A DNA stretch of 64,000 nt from SG8-40 sp963792855 (GTDB lineage: Bacteria > Pseudomonadota > Gammaproteobacteria > Burkholderiales > Eutrophovitaceae): NCBI GenBank assembly GCA_963792855.1, contig CAWBXZ010000018.1:62001-126000 (forward strand), given 5' to 3'. Of the stretch, positions 25,991 to 35,283 are shown one piece after another. The position numbers and the translations under genes were made by a program. The notes beneath the pieces were generated by a model that ran no database searches, was not told the DNA's origin, and saw only the letters and a list, made by a program, of their open reading frames with translations. Position 1 is the stretch's first letter. Every line of letters starts with the position of its first letter.

Positions 25991-26992
25991 TCAGGTCAGC
26001 TTGACGACCTGCTTGCCAAGATTTTCGCCCTTGAGCATGCCGATGAATGCCTTCGGCGCAGTTCTGATTCCCTCGGCGACGGTCTCGTGATACTTGATCT
26101 TTCCATTCGCGACCCATCGCACAAGCTGACCAACGGCCTTCTGATACAGATCGATGCGGTCGAACACAATGAAACCGCGGACGTTGACGCGGTTGACCAG
26201 AATCGACCGTATCATCTTCACCCCGTACGGCTCGGTCGCGTTGTAACCGGATATAAGGCCGCACAGCGCGACCCGGGAAAAAGGATTCAGCACTGCCAGC
26301 GAGGTGTCCATGACCTCGCCGCCGACATTCTCGAACAGGCAGTCGACACCGTCGGGGCATGCGGCCTTCAGGTCTTCATAGAGATTGCCTGCCTTGTAGT
26401 CGACGCAGGCATCGAAGCCGAGTTGTTTTACTGCGTATTCGCACTTCTTCGGGCCGCCGGCAATGCCGACAGCACGGCAGCCTTGCATTTTCGCGAGTTG
26501 GCCAACGACGCTGCCGACCGCTCCGGTTGCGGCCGATACCAGCACGGTTTCCCCGGTTTTCGGGGCGCAGTGTTCGAGCAATCCGATCCAGGCGGTCGCA
26601 CCGGGCATGCCGCAAACGCCCAAATAAGCCGAGAGCGGGACTGCGGCAGGATCGACCTTGGCGATCCCATCCGTCGCGGAGGCCGCATACAGTTGCCATC
26701 CGGTCGATCCAACGACGATGTCCCCCGTCTTGAATTTCGGGTTTTGTGATTCGATTACCTTGCCGACCGTGCCGCCCGTCATCACATCGCCAATTTCAGT
26801 GGCAGCGGCGTAGGACTTTCCGGCGCTCATGCGCCCGCGCATGTAGGGGTCGAGCGACAACCAGTGGTTCTCGATCAGAATCTCGCCGGGCTTCGGTTTG
26901 GGAATGTCGTTTTCGACGATCTTGAAATCCGATTCCTTCACCCAGCCCTCGGGGCGGTTCGCGAGCAGTACCTGCACGTTTCGGTTGGCCAT
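25991..26992 (-). CDS. NADP-dependent MDR oxidoreductase (CurA/prostaglandin reductase-like)
   Basis: 333-residue medium-chain reductase without structural zinc. The start VQVLLANRPEGWVKESDFKI and the LDPYMRGRMS motif are characteristic of the leukotriene B4 dehydrogenase/CurA group, with AATGAVGSVVGQLAKMQGC binding NADP. Members reduce alpha,beta-unsaturated carbonyls. Cytoplasmic and stand-alone here. Confidence 0.92.
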   Translation of the reverse strand: MANRNVQVLLANRPEGWVKESDFKIVENDIPKPKPGEILIENHWLSLDPYMRGRMSAGKSYAAATEIGDVMTGGTVGKVIESQNPKFKTGDIVVGSTGWQLYAASATDGIAKVDPAAVPLSAYLGVCGMPGATAWIGLLEHCAPKTGETVLVSAATGAVGSVVGQLAKMQGCRAVGIAGGPKKCEYAVKQLGFDACVDYKAGNLYEDLKAACPDGVDCLFENVGGEVMDTSLAVLNPFSRVALCGLISGYNATEPYGVKMIRSILVNRVNVRGFIVFDRIDLYQKAVGQLVRWVANGKIKYHETVAEGIRTAPKAFIGMLKGENLGKQVVKLT

Positions 26993-27223
26993 GTATCGTT
27001 ACTCCTCGTGTTGTTTTCTTCCTTGTGTGGGATTGTAGAGGCAATATGACCGGCGTGCGAAGGTGCCAGGAAAAATAGCGAAAGGAATCGCAGCTATGGG
27101 AGGAATGTCAGCAGCCCGGTTCGCGGCTTGGGGGGGCGGACGCCGGGTCTCTGGCCCGGCACCCGCATGTTATAAGTCTTCGCTCGGAGGGAATGAAATC
27201 GGAACTGACAGGAGACAGCCACA

Positions 27224-27547
27224 ATGGTCTACGCACTGAATGTGTTCAACCTCTTGCCCGGACTCGAAAACGATTATCGTGATTACTCGGTCAAGGCGGG
27301 AAAGATAATTTACGGCATGGGCGGACGTGTCGTCAGCTCGGGATGCAACCCGATTCGCAATCTGCACGGAGATGTGGAACGGCGTTACATGATCGTCGTC
27401 GAATTTCCCAGCGAAGCGGTTTTTCAGGCGTTTGTCGATGAAGCCGACAAGCAGGACATTCATCATTTGCGGGAGAACTCCTGCGGCGATTACATCTGGA
27501 CGCTTTATGAGCCCTGGGATATTCGCGAGTGGGTCAAATCCGCGTAA
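27224..27547 (+). CDS. DUF1330-like dimeric alpha/beta-barrel protein
   Basis: 107 residues: YALNVFNLLPGLENDYRDYSVKAG, RYMIVVEFPSEAVFQAFVDEAD, giving a ferredoxin-like barrel. Reminiscent of DUF1330 and antibiotic-biosynthesis monooxygenase-type small proteins. Function unknown. GAGACAGCCACA precedes the start. Confidence 0.68.
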   Translation: MVYALNVFNLLPGLENDYRDYSVKAGKIIYGMGGRVVSSGCNPIRNLHGDVERRYMIVVEFPSEAVFQAFVDEADKQDIHHLRENSCGDYIWTLYEPWDIREWVKSA

Positions 27548-27627
27548 CCCAGTCAGGTCACGCAGCTTCGCGTGCGGCATGCTGACGCCGCGCCTCGATG
27601 GATCCCTTAAATGAAACGGCGCTGACA

Positions 27628-28332
27628 ATGAAACAGGCACTGGTGCTGATACCGGGACTGCTGTGTGACCGTGCCCTGTGGATGCCGCAGGTGCATGCCA
27701 TGTCGGATGTTGCCGAGTGCTGGGTTTCGCCGCCGCCATCGGAGAACACGATGGCGGCGATGGCACACGCCGTGCTGCGTGACGTTCCGTTCGATCGTTT
27801 TGCGCTGGCTGGATTGTCGATGGGTGGATACGTTTGCATGGAGATCATGCGCCAGGCGCCGGAGCGTGTGAACGGCCTTGCCTTGCTCGACACGCGCGCG
27901 GCTGCAGATGCTCCCGAAGAGACACGACGTCGCCGTGATCTCGTACACCTTGCAGGCAAGGCGCGAAACTTCCAGCCGGTGACCAGGTTAATGTTGCCGC
28001 TGCTGATGCACCCTTCGCGTCAGGACGATGCGGCCCTCGTGCAAATCGTGACAGACATGGCCGAGCGCGTTGGGATTGACACCTATGTGCGTCAGCAGCA
28101 GGCGATCATTTCGCGCCCTGACAGTCGCGACGCGTTGCGACGCGTGCGCGTTCCGGCGCTCGTCCTGTGTGGCAGGCAGGACGCACTGACAAACCTGGCG
28201 CAGCACGAAGAAATGGCGGCCCTGATCCCGGGCGCCGAACTCGTTGTCATCGAAGACTGCGGCCATATTTCCACGCTGGAACGGCCGGACGAAGTGACCG
28301 CTGCGCTGCGCCGGTGGTGGGAGCGGCTCTGA
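27628..28332 (+). CDS. Alpha/beta hydrolase
   Basis: 234 residues. LVLIPGLLCDRALW carries the oxyanion segment, GLSMGGYVCMEIM the nucleophile serine elbow, and VIEDCGHISTLERPDEV the catalytic histidine. The acid probably lies in GRQDAL. The start at 27628 gives MKQALVLIPG; an in-frame ATG at 27598 is also possible. Cytoplasmic esterase or C-C hydrolase of unknown substrate. Confidence 0.85.
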   Translation: MKQALVLIPGLLCDRALWMPQVHAMSDVAECWVSPPPSENTMAAMAHAVLRDVPFDRFALAGLSMGGYVCMEIMRQAPERVNGLALLDTRAAADAPEETRRRRDLVHLAGKARNFQPVTRLMLPLLMHPSRQDDAALVQIVTDMAERVGIDTYVRQQQAIISRPDSRDALRRVRVPALVLCGRQDALTNLAQHEEMAALIPGAELVVIEDCGHISTLERPDEVTAALRRWWERL

Positions 28333-28440
28333 GTCACTGGGGTCGAACAGATCGACATTTTTGTCGCGGCCGTGCTCGCGCAATGCAGGGCGTTGTCAGT
28401 TGCGTGGTGAACCCGGCTCCGTAATGCCGGCAAACCGGTG

Positions 28441-29358
28441 TCAGACAGGCCTGTCGCCCGCCAGCGTAACCCGGTGCATCACCCGGCGGTAGCCATGGTA
28501 GTCGTTCAGCGGGTAGTGGAGGGTGCAACGGTTATCCCAGAACGCCAGCGAGCCCGGTTGCCAGCGGAAACGGCAGGTGAATTCGGGCCTGGTCTGGTGA
28601 TCGAACAACATCGCCAGCAGGTCTGCGCTTTCTGTTTCGGTCCATCCCTCGAAGTGCGTCGTGTGCCCGAAGTTGACGTACAGCGACTTGCGTCCCGTCT
28701 CCGGGTGGGTGCGCACGACAGGGTGCCTGGCAACCAGTACCTTCAGTTGGTCGCCGGCATCACGCTGACGTACTTCACGCGTTCTGGATGCTTCGGCTTT
28801 GGCGGAACTGTTGACGCCAACCATGCAATCCACTTTTTTCCTGATGTCGGCGGGCAGGGTTTCGTAAGCGAGGTACTGGTTGGCAAACAGCGTGTCTCCT
28901 CCTGCGGGAGGCGTTTCCAGCGCATACAGAATGCTCGCCATCGGCGGGCATTCGAGATAAGCGGTATCCGAATGCCAGACACCACCGAAATTCATCGTTT
29001 CATGCTCGTGCTTGATGACCGGCGTGACCAGTGGACAGCCGGACAAACCGGTCAGTTGCGGATAGGCCATCGGTTCGCCGAACTGGCGGGCGAACGCAAG
29101 GAGTTGCTGCGGGTCGAGTTGTTGGTCGCGAAAGAAGATCACCAGGTGTTCGAGAAGCGCCTGGCGGAGCCGGGCAACGGTTTCTTCGGACAGAGGTGAC
29201 GAGATATCGACGCCTGTTATTTCAGCGCCGATAACCGGTGCGTCAACGGATTCCGTAGCCCCGGACTCGCCACTTCTGTTTTTCCCATCCGGCGCGTTGG
29301 CCAGCGGGTTTACGTCCACATGCGTCAATGTACTGTCCCAATTGGGAATTCGTCCCAC
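28441..29358 (-). CDS. TauD/TfdA family Fe(II)/2-oxoglutarate dioxygenase
   Basis: 305 residues. The iron facial triad is the HxD of GGVWHSDTAY plus the distal His in NRCTLHYP; the 2-oxoglutarate-binding arginine lies in YRRVMHRVTL. LVIFFRDQQLDPQQLLAFARQFG is a family hallmark. It hydroxylates a small substrate such as a sulfonate or aryloxy acid using oxygen and 2-oxoglutarate. No transporter for such a compound is adjacent. Confidence 0.9.
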   Translation of the reverse strand: MGRIPNWDSTLTHVDVNPLANAPDGKNRSGESGATESVDAPVIGAEITGVDISSPLSEETVARLRQALLEHLVIFFRDQQLDPQQLLAFARQFGEPMAYPQLTGLSGCPLVTPVIKHEHETMNFGGVWHSDTAYLECPPMASILYALETPPAGGDTLFANQYLAYETLPADIRKKVDCMVGVNSSAKAEASRTREVRQRDAGDQLKVLVARHPVVRTHPETGRKSLYVNFGHTTHFEGWTETESADLLAMLFDHQTRPEFTCRFRWQPGSLAFWDNRCTLHYPLNDYHGYRRVMHRVTLAGDRPV

Positions 29359-29672
29359 CAGGAATCAGATATTAAGCGCCTGCGCCAGTCGATGCACGGC
29401 TGTCTGGCCGGTCTGCAACGCGTGGGCCCCCGTCAGTGACCGGCTACCCGGTGCCAAAAAAGCGCCCACATCCGCCCTCAAGGGGGGAGGACCGTTGATT
29501 GCTTAGCTATGAATCGTTGTGATGGAGCCAGGAGGCGGTCGGCACAACTAATTGATTTTAAATAATATAAATGGGGGCAAAAGCGTTTGCTGCGACTCCC
29601 CGGGACGATAAGTGACTTCTCGGGGCTGGTATCGGTGCAGGGCCACGCCGCGAATTGCCGACAAGTACGAGA
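29359..29672. other. Intergenic region upstream of the kinase pair
   Basis: 314 bases between a leftward and a rightward gene. It has an A+T-rich stretch (about 29550-29572, TTGATTTTAAATAATATAAA) that probably contains the promoter of the histidine kinase, but I cannot place -35/-10 elements with confidence. Confidence 0.4.
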
Positions 29673-31448
29673 ATGAAGCTATCGACACCAGTCAATTCCC
29701 GGAGTCTCGGATGGGTGCTTTTGGCATTTGCGCTGGTCGGTGGCCTGGCCGTTCTGTATGCCAAGACCGAGTCGATCGATCTGCGCGAACCGAACGAGAT
29801 CGCGAGCCTGTTGCGCGAGCTCAAGGAGTTTGACGGACGCTGGGACGTCGACGTGTTACGCGCCAGTATGGAGTCGGATGTGAACGCGCCTCCGCCGCCC
29901 GATCGCAGGGAAGGCGCAGAGGCTACGCTGGCGGCGTTGACCGAGGCGGCCTGGAGCACGGGCAGTGTCGCGCTCAACACCGGTCTGGCAGAACTGGCAG
30001 CCGAAATACGCAACAAGGGCCGGCTTGTTGAACGATTCAAGGACGAACACACCGCGGCAAAACAGTCGATGGCGGCGTTGCAGGAGCATACTTCCGACCT
30101 TCTCGCGCAAGCCGGGCAACTCAATGTCGATGCGTCCCGCCTGGAATCCTCTGTTGATCAGATCAGGGTGCTGGTTCCCGTGTACTTCCTGCTTGGCAAG
30201 GAAGAAGCTTACAACGCCCTGTACACTGCACTGTTGAATCTCGAGACTGCGGCCAGCCGCTATCCGCAGGTGTTGTTTGCGCAAGCGCGGCTTGCTGTCG
30301 ACGCGGGACGCAAGCTGCTCGATCACAAGGTCGCGCAGACGCGCATCGTTGCTCAGATCGGTGGGCTGACTTCCGGGCCGCGGCTCGATGACATGGCGAA
30401 CATGTTCAGTCAGGAACTCGAAGCGACGATTAATGAGAAGGAAATCTACCGGGTCTTTCTGATTACGTATGCCGCGGCGCTGTTGTCACTGGTGGTCTGG
30501 CTCGGTATCAAGATCAGGGCCGCGAACGTCAGACTGGAACACCGGGTGCGGGAACGCACCGGCGAGTTGTCGGCGGCACTGAAGCAATTGAAAGAATCCG
30601 AAGCGCAACTGATTCAGTCGGAGAAGTTGTCTTCATTGGGGCAAATGGTTGCGGGCGTCGCCCACGAAATCAATACACCGCTGGCCTACGTAAAGAACAG
30701 CCTTGGCAGCGTGTCCGAGAAGCTGCCCGAAATTGGCAGCGTCATCGAGGAAACCGAGCGGCTGCTTGGACTGTTGCAATCCGGCGCCAGCGCCGATCCG
30801 GCAGCGCTCAACCAGCAATTCAGTGCGGTTACGCAGCAGGTGTCCCGCCTCAGGCAGCAGAAAATAATCGATGAACTCCAGGGGCTGGTCGAAGATGGCG
30901 TGCACGGCACCGCACAGATGTCGGAGATCGTCGGCAATCTGAAAGATTTCAGCCGGCTCGATCGCAGCAAGGCAACCGAGTTCAATCTCAACGAGGGTAT
31001 TCTCAGCACGCTCGCGTTGGCAAAACATCAACTCAAGTCGGTGACGGTCGAAAAAGACCTCGGCGACATTCCGTTTGTTCATTGTTCACCATCGCAAATC
31101 AACCAGGTGTTCCTGAACCTGATTACCAACGCCGCCCAGGCACTCAAGCGCGGCAGGGGTATTATCAAGATTCGCTCGCGCAAGCGCGATGGTGGCGTCG
31201 CTATCGACATAGAGGACGACGGAACCGGCATCCCGGCCGAAGTGCTGCCGAAGATTTTTGACCCTTTCTTCAGTACCAAGGAAATTGGCAAGGGAACCGG
31301 GCTTGGTCTGTCGATTTCCTACAAGATTATCGAGCAGCACGGCGGTCGCATTGATGTTAAGACGACCGTTGGCAAGGGCACCTGCTTTACCGTGTACCTG
31401 CCAGTCAAGGCTCCGGCGACCACCGGAGTCGTTACGCAGGGTGTCTGA
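29673..31448 (+). CDS. Sensor histidine kinase
   Basis: 591-residue inner-membrane kinase. Membrane segments are at about 13-30 and 260-280, with an ~230-residue helical periplasmic sensor between (rich in Leu/Ala/Glu). A short coiled linker (RLEHRVRERTGELSAALKQL) leads to a phospho-accepting His331 in VAGVAHEINTPLAY, then N box NLITNAAQAL, G1 DIEDDGTGIP and G2 GTGLGLSISYKI. The gene is six bases upstream of the kinase-receiver hybrid, its likely phosphotransfer partner. Confidence 0.93.
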   Translation: MKLSTPVNSRSLGWVLLAFALVGGLAVLYAKTESIDLREPNEIASLLRELKEFDGRWDVDVLRASMESDVNAPPPPDRREGAEATLAALTEAAWSTGSVALNTGLAELAAEIRNKGRLVERFKDEHTAAKQSMAALQEHTSDLLAQAGQLNVDASRLESSVDQIRVLVPVYFLLGKEEAYNALYTALLNLETAASRYPQVLFAQARLAVDAGRKLLDHKVAQTRIVAQIGGLTSGPRLDDMANMFSQELEATINEKEIYRVFLITYAAALLSLVVWLGIKIRAANVRLEHRVRERTGELSAALKQLKESEAQLIQSEKLSSLGQMVAGVAHEINTPLAYVKNSLGSVSEKLPEIGSVIEETERLLGLLQSGASADPAALNQQFSAVTQQVSRLRQQKIIDELQGLVEDGVHGTAQMSEIVGNLKDFSRLDRSKATEFNLNEGILSTLALAKHQLKSVTVEKDLGDIPFVHCSPSQINQVFLNLITNAAQALKRGRGIIKIRSRKRDGGVAIDIEDDGTGIPAEVLPKIFDPFFSTKEIGKGTGLGLSISYKIIEQHGGRIDVKTTVGKGTCFTVYLPVKAPATTGVVTQGV

Positions 31449-31454
31449 CGACCG

Positions 31455-33506
31455 ATGAAGATCCCGGAAAAAATCGGAAAATACGCAGTCGAGGGAATAC
31501 TCGGCCGAGGCGGCATGGGTGTCGTCTACAAGTGCTATGACGAGGCGATCGACCGTCGCATCGCCGTCAAGGCCATTACCAAATCCGACATGGATTCGGA
31601 TGACCTGAAACATGCAATCCAGCGTTTTCGGCACGAGGCCAAGGCGGTTGGCCGACTGATGCACCCGAACATCGTCCAGATTTACGATTACGCGGAAGAC
31701 GACCAGCTCGCCTATATCGTCATGGAACTGGTCAAGGGCCGCACCCTGCTGGAGCATTTCAAGGCGGGCGTTACCTACAAGCTCAACGAAAGCGGAGAGA
31801 TTCTCCGCCAGATTCTCCATGGAATGGGCCATGCACATTCGCAGGGCGTCGTGCATCGGGACATCAAACCATCGAATATCCTGATCAACGAAGAAGGCGC
31901 TGTAAAGATTGCCGATTTCGGCATTGCGCGCACCGAATCTTCGAGCCTGACGCAGGTAGGCGATGTACTTGGAACGCTGTACTACATGTCACCCGAGCAG
32001 CTTCTGGGTAGCGACGTCACCGCAGTAACTGACATCTACGCGATCGGCGTCATTGCCTACGAGTTGTTTACCGGGCAGAGGCCTTTCGGCGGTAACAGTG
32101 CCCAGGTGATGCAGAAGGTGCTCAACGAACTCCCCGAAAACCCGTCGATGCTCAACCTGAAACTGTCGCCGGCCGTGGACAGGGTGTTGCAGCGGGCGCT
32201 TGCCAAGAAACCGCAGGACCGGTTTCAGACGGCCGAGGAATTCGCGTTGCAGCTGCGCTACGCAATTGACGGTGTGGCTACCATGGGGCTCGGAATGGGC
32301 AAGAGCCCGGCAAGTTCGGCGGCGCAATCGTCAGCCGGTCCTGCTGTCGACGGCGCACAACGGGATCCGGGACGATCCACATCCGCCGGCAACACACCCA
32401 GTCAGAGTAATCCGGGTACTGGCGTCCTCGACGCGATGCGCCTGCTCGACCCCGGGGCCTTGCCGCCGCTTTCACCGGCCAGCCCCGGCGACGCTGCGCG
32501 TTCGTCGGCGTCGCCGTTCGCGCCAGGCGCCGGCAGTTCGATCAGTCTCGACAAGAGTGTGCGCAAGGCGCGCGTGCTGTTTATCGACGACGAGGAGCGC
32601 ATCCTCAGCGCGCTCAAGTCGCTGTTCCGGGATCGTTATCACGTTTTCACAACGACGGACTGCCAGAAAGCACTGGATTTCGTCAGCAAGTACGACATGC
32701 ACGTCATCGTCAGCGATCAACGCATGCCGGAGATGCTCGGTGTCGAGTTTCTGCGTCGCTCACGGGAGATATCGCCGAACTCCGTGCGCATTCTGCTCAC
32801 CGGGTACTCCGATCTTGCGGCAATCGTCGGGTCAATGAATGACGGCGAGGTGTACCGGTTTATCAGCAAGCCATGGGACAACACCGAACTCAGAAACATC
32901 ATGGGAGAGGCGGTCACGATCGGCCTGGAACTCGCCAGTGCGAAAACCGAAGAAGTCGTCGTGCCGGATCGCATGGAAGCGGGCGTGGTGGTGATCGATC
33001 AGAACGAAGACATGTTCCGGGTCGTCAAGGAGCTGGTTGGCAACATGTGCCCGGTGACCTATGCAAATTCGGTCGAATCGGCTATCGACGTCATGCAGCA
33101 CCAGGAAGTCGCACTGGTCATTACCGACGTGGATTTTGCGCAAGACCAGCTGACAACCATGCTCAAGCTGCTCAAGCAGGAGAACCCGCAAATACTCACG
33201 ATCGTGGTGACGTCTGCTTCGGATTCGGAGCTGGTTATCGAGTTGATCAACGAAGCCCAGGTTTTCCGTTTTCTCAACAAGCCGGTCAATGTCGCATTGA
33301 TGCGCACCCATATTCAGGCCGCGCTGAAGCGTTACCTTTCGTTCAAGAGCGCGCCCGCGCTCGCCCGAACCCAGAAAGTCGAGGTGGTGAGCGAGATTCG
33401 TGAATCCACCTTCGGGCAGAGCGTTGTCAACAGGATCAGCGGCGCGCGCGAACGCTGGCGCGCCAGAGCCGCTGCCGCCGCGCGACGCCGTGCGGCAATT
33501 CAGTAG
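31455..33506 (+). CDS. Ser/Thr protein kinase-receiver-receiver hybrid
   Basis: 683 residues. 1-275: Hanks-type kinase with GRGGMGVVY, Lys39, HRD (136 Asp), DFG (154 Asp) and APE-like SPEQ. A Pro/Ser-rich linker (~275-370) follows. About 370-490: intact receiver with acidic pair DDE, phospho-acceptor Asp421 (SDQRMP), Thr in LLTGYSD, Lys in ISKPW. About 505-625: second receiver-like domain with Asp558 (ITDVD), Ser/Thr in VVTSAS and Lys in LNKPV, but weak acidic pair. No membrane helix and a basic tail (RARAAAAARRRAAIQ). It probably integrates two-component and Ser/Thr phosphorylation. Confidence 0.93.
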   Translation: MKIPEKIGKYAVEGILGRGGMGVVYKCYDEAIDRRIAVKAITKSDMDSDDLKHAIQRFRHEAKAVGRLMHPNIVQIYDYAEDDQLAYIVMELVKGRTLLEHFKAGVTYKLNESGEILRQILHGMGHAHSQGVVHRDIKPSNILINEEGAVKIADFGIARTESSSLTQVGDVLGTLYYMSPEQLLGSDVTAVTDIYAIGVIAYELFTGQRPFGGNSAQVMQKVLNELPENPSMLNLKLSPAVDRVLQRALAKKPQDRFQTAEEFALQLRYAIDGVATMGLGMGKSPASSAAQSSAGPAVDGAQRDPGRSTSAGNTPSQSNPGTGVLDAMRLLDPGALPPLSPASPGDAARSSASPFAPGAGSSISLDKSVRKARVLFIDDEERILSALKSLFRDRYHVFTTTDCQKALDFVSKYDMHVIVSDQRMPEMLGVEFLRRSREISPNSVRILLTGYSDLAAIVGSMNDGEVYRFISKPWDNTELRNIMGEAVTIGLELASAKTEEVVVPDRMEAGVVVIDQNEDMFRVVKELVGNMCPVTYANSVESAIDVMQHQEVALVITDVDFAQDQLTTMLKLLKQENPQILTIVVTSASDSELVIELINEAQVFRFLNKPVNVALMRTHIQAALKRYLSFKSAPALARTQKVEVVSEIRESTFGQSVVNRISGARERWRARAAAAARRRAAIQ

Positions 33507-33525
33507 CGCGACGCCGCGCGGAAAT

Positions 33526-34692
33526 TCAATAAGAGCGCGGCAGGCCGAGCACCCGCTCGGCGATGTAGCACAGAATCAGGTGCGGACTCACCGGCGCGAT
33601 GCGCCCGATCAGCGCCTCGCGCAGATATCTCTCCACGTGATACTCCTGCGCGTAACCATAACCGCCTAGCGTCATGACGGCCTGCTGACAGGAATCGAAG
33701 CAGGCTTCGCCCGCGAGATACTTGGCGCTGTTCGCTTCGGCGCCGCACGGTCTGCCGTTGTCGTAAAGCCAGGCGGCATTGCGAACCATCAGACCGGCTG
33801 CTTCCAGAGCCATCCAGTTGGCCGCCAGCGGATGCTGTATTGCCTGGTTCTTGCCGATTGGCCGGTCAAACACGATGCGTTGCTTCGCATAATCTGCCGC
33901 CCGCGCAATCGCACAGTGGCCCAGCCCAACCAGCTCGGCGGCAATCAGAATGCGCTCCGGGTTGAGTCCGTGCAGGATGTACTCGAAACCGCGCCCCTCT
34001 TCGCCGATGCGATCCTGCTCCGGTATTGGCAAGGCGTCGAAGAACACCTGGTTCGAATCGACGGCGTGCCGTCCCATTTTCTCGATTTCGCGAACCTCCA
34101 CATAGCGCCGGTCAAGACTGGTATAGAACAGCGACAGGCCGTGTTCACCGCGGGTGCATTGTTCGATTGGCGTAGTGCGTGCAAGCAGCAGCATTTTTTC
34201 AGCAACCTGCGCGGTCGATATCCAGACCTTCTGCCCGGAAACGATGTATTGCTTGCCTCGCTTTTCTGCTTTTGTCTTGAGCCGGGTGGTGTTCAGTCCG
34301 GTATCGGGTTCGGTGACGGCAAAGCATGCGCGCTCGCTTCCGTCGATCAGTGGCGGGAGCATGCGTTTCTTCTGCTCTTCGCTGCCAAATACGACCACCG
34401 GATTGAGCCCGAAAATATTCATGTGCACTGCCGAAGCGCCACTGAAGCCTGCGCCGGACCGGGCAATGGCCTGCATCATGATCGCCGCCTCGGTAATGCC
34501 CAATCCAGAACCGCCATAGGCTTGCGGCATGGCAATTCCAAGCCAGCCTCCTGAGGCCATTGCCTGGTGGAACTCCACAGGGAAGCGATGCTCGCGGTCG
34601 CAAGCGAGCCAGTATTCGTCATCGAAACGCGCACACGCGCGCGTTACGGCTTCGCCTATGCGCTGCTGGTCGGGAGTTGGCTCGAAGTTCAT
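33526..34692 (-). CDS. Acyl-CoA dehydrogenase
   Basis: 388-residue flavoenzyme. FAV-TEPDTGLNTTRL and WISTAQVAEKMLLLART are the FAD/acyl-CoA motifs; YAKQRIVFDRPIGKNQAIQ and MTLGGYGYAQEYHVERYLREA lie in the C-terminal helical domain. The catalytic base is expected in the REALIGRIAP region, where the family glutamate of EGT is replaced here by RIAPVSPHL, so the exact substrate class is unclear. The start at 34692 (MNFEPTPDQ) is the family-like one. Confidence 0.88.
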   Translation of the reverse strand: MNFEPTPDQQRIGEAVTRACARFDDEYWLACDREHRFPVEFHQAMASGGWLGIAMPQAYGGSGLGITEAAIMMQAIARSGAGFSGASAVHMNIFGLNPVVVFGSEEQKKRMLPPLIDGSERACFAVTEPDTGLNTTRLKTKAEKRGKQYIVSGQKVWISTAQVAEKMLLLARTTPIEQCTRGEHGLSLFYTSLDRRYVEVREIEKMGRHAVDSNQVFFDALPIPEQDRIGEEGRGFEYILHGLNPERILIAAELVGLGHCAIARAADYAKQRIVFDRPIGKNQAIQHPLAANWMALEAAGLMVRNAAWLYDNGRPCGAEANSAKYLAGEACFDSCQQAVMTLGGYGYAQEYHVERYLREALIGRIAPVSPHLILCYIAERVLGLPRSY

Positions 34693-34837
34693 GCGTTCGT
34701 GTGACCCGTGCAATTCAGTGAAAGGATTCCTGCGTTACGGTGAACGCGAACGTGCGCGTGTCGCCCGGGTTACTGTACCGTTTTGAATTAGTATGTAACA
34801 AATCACGCAGTCCCGATACCCGAGACGGCAGAGGCAG

Positions 34838-34882
34838 GGTTCTTTTCAAGATGGTTCTGTCGAAAACGGTTCTATCAGAAAC
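34838..34882 (+). repeat. Three tandem 15-bp GGTTCT repeats
   Basis: Three consecutive 15-base units each begin GGTTCT (34838, 34853, 34868); units 2 and 3 match at most positions and unit 1 is degenerate. They sit 22 bases before the ATG of the next gene and may be operator or leader repeats. Confidence 0.55.
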
Positions 34883-34903
34883 AGCGCAATCCGAAAGGCA
34901 CAC

Positions 34904-35266
34904 ATGATCACATATCTGTATTGGGGGCTGGTAATCGGCCTCGTCATTGCGACGCTGGTCCTCGTCGGGATCAAGCTGGACAACCTGAAAGCAGCGTTGA
35001 TCACAACCGCTGTCATTCTCGTTGCCGGCTGGGGTGCTTACTATTTTCATTTTCAGCAGGTGTTCGTCAAGCGCTATGGGGGCGTGATGACGGTAACGGT
35101 GCCCGCCGGGCAGCACCACATCAGCGCCACCTGGAAGGACGACAACCTGTGGATTGAGAACTACGACCCCGCAACCAATACCTGCTCGTTCAACGAGTAT
35201 TCGCGAGGCAACCTGTTGCAGGGGCGGGTCACGATCAAGAATTGCAATCCGTTAATGCCTCGTTGA
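34904..35266 (+). CDS. Small membrane protein of unknown function
   Basis: 120 residues with two N-terminal helices (about 5-22 and 31-47) and a soluble C-terminal domain with beta-like segments (MTVTVPAGQHHISATWK, LWIENYDPATNTCSFNEYS). No family recognised. Probably the tail faces the periplasm. Tail-to-tail with the antiporter gene, 17 bases apart. Confidence 0.68.
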   Translation: MITYLYWGLVIGLVIATLVLVGIKLDNLKAALITTAVILVAGWGAYYFHFQQVFVKRYGGVMTVTVPAGQHHISATWKDDNLWIENYDPATNTCSFNEYSRGNLLQGRVTIKNCNPLMPR

Positions 35267-35283
35267 AGTCCGAAAGGCTGGAT

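Noticed and set aside
27100..27170. GC-rich hairpin GCCGGG..CCCGGC as a terminator
   Set aside because: It has no trailing T run on either strand.
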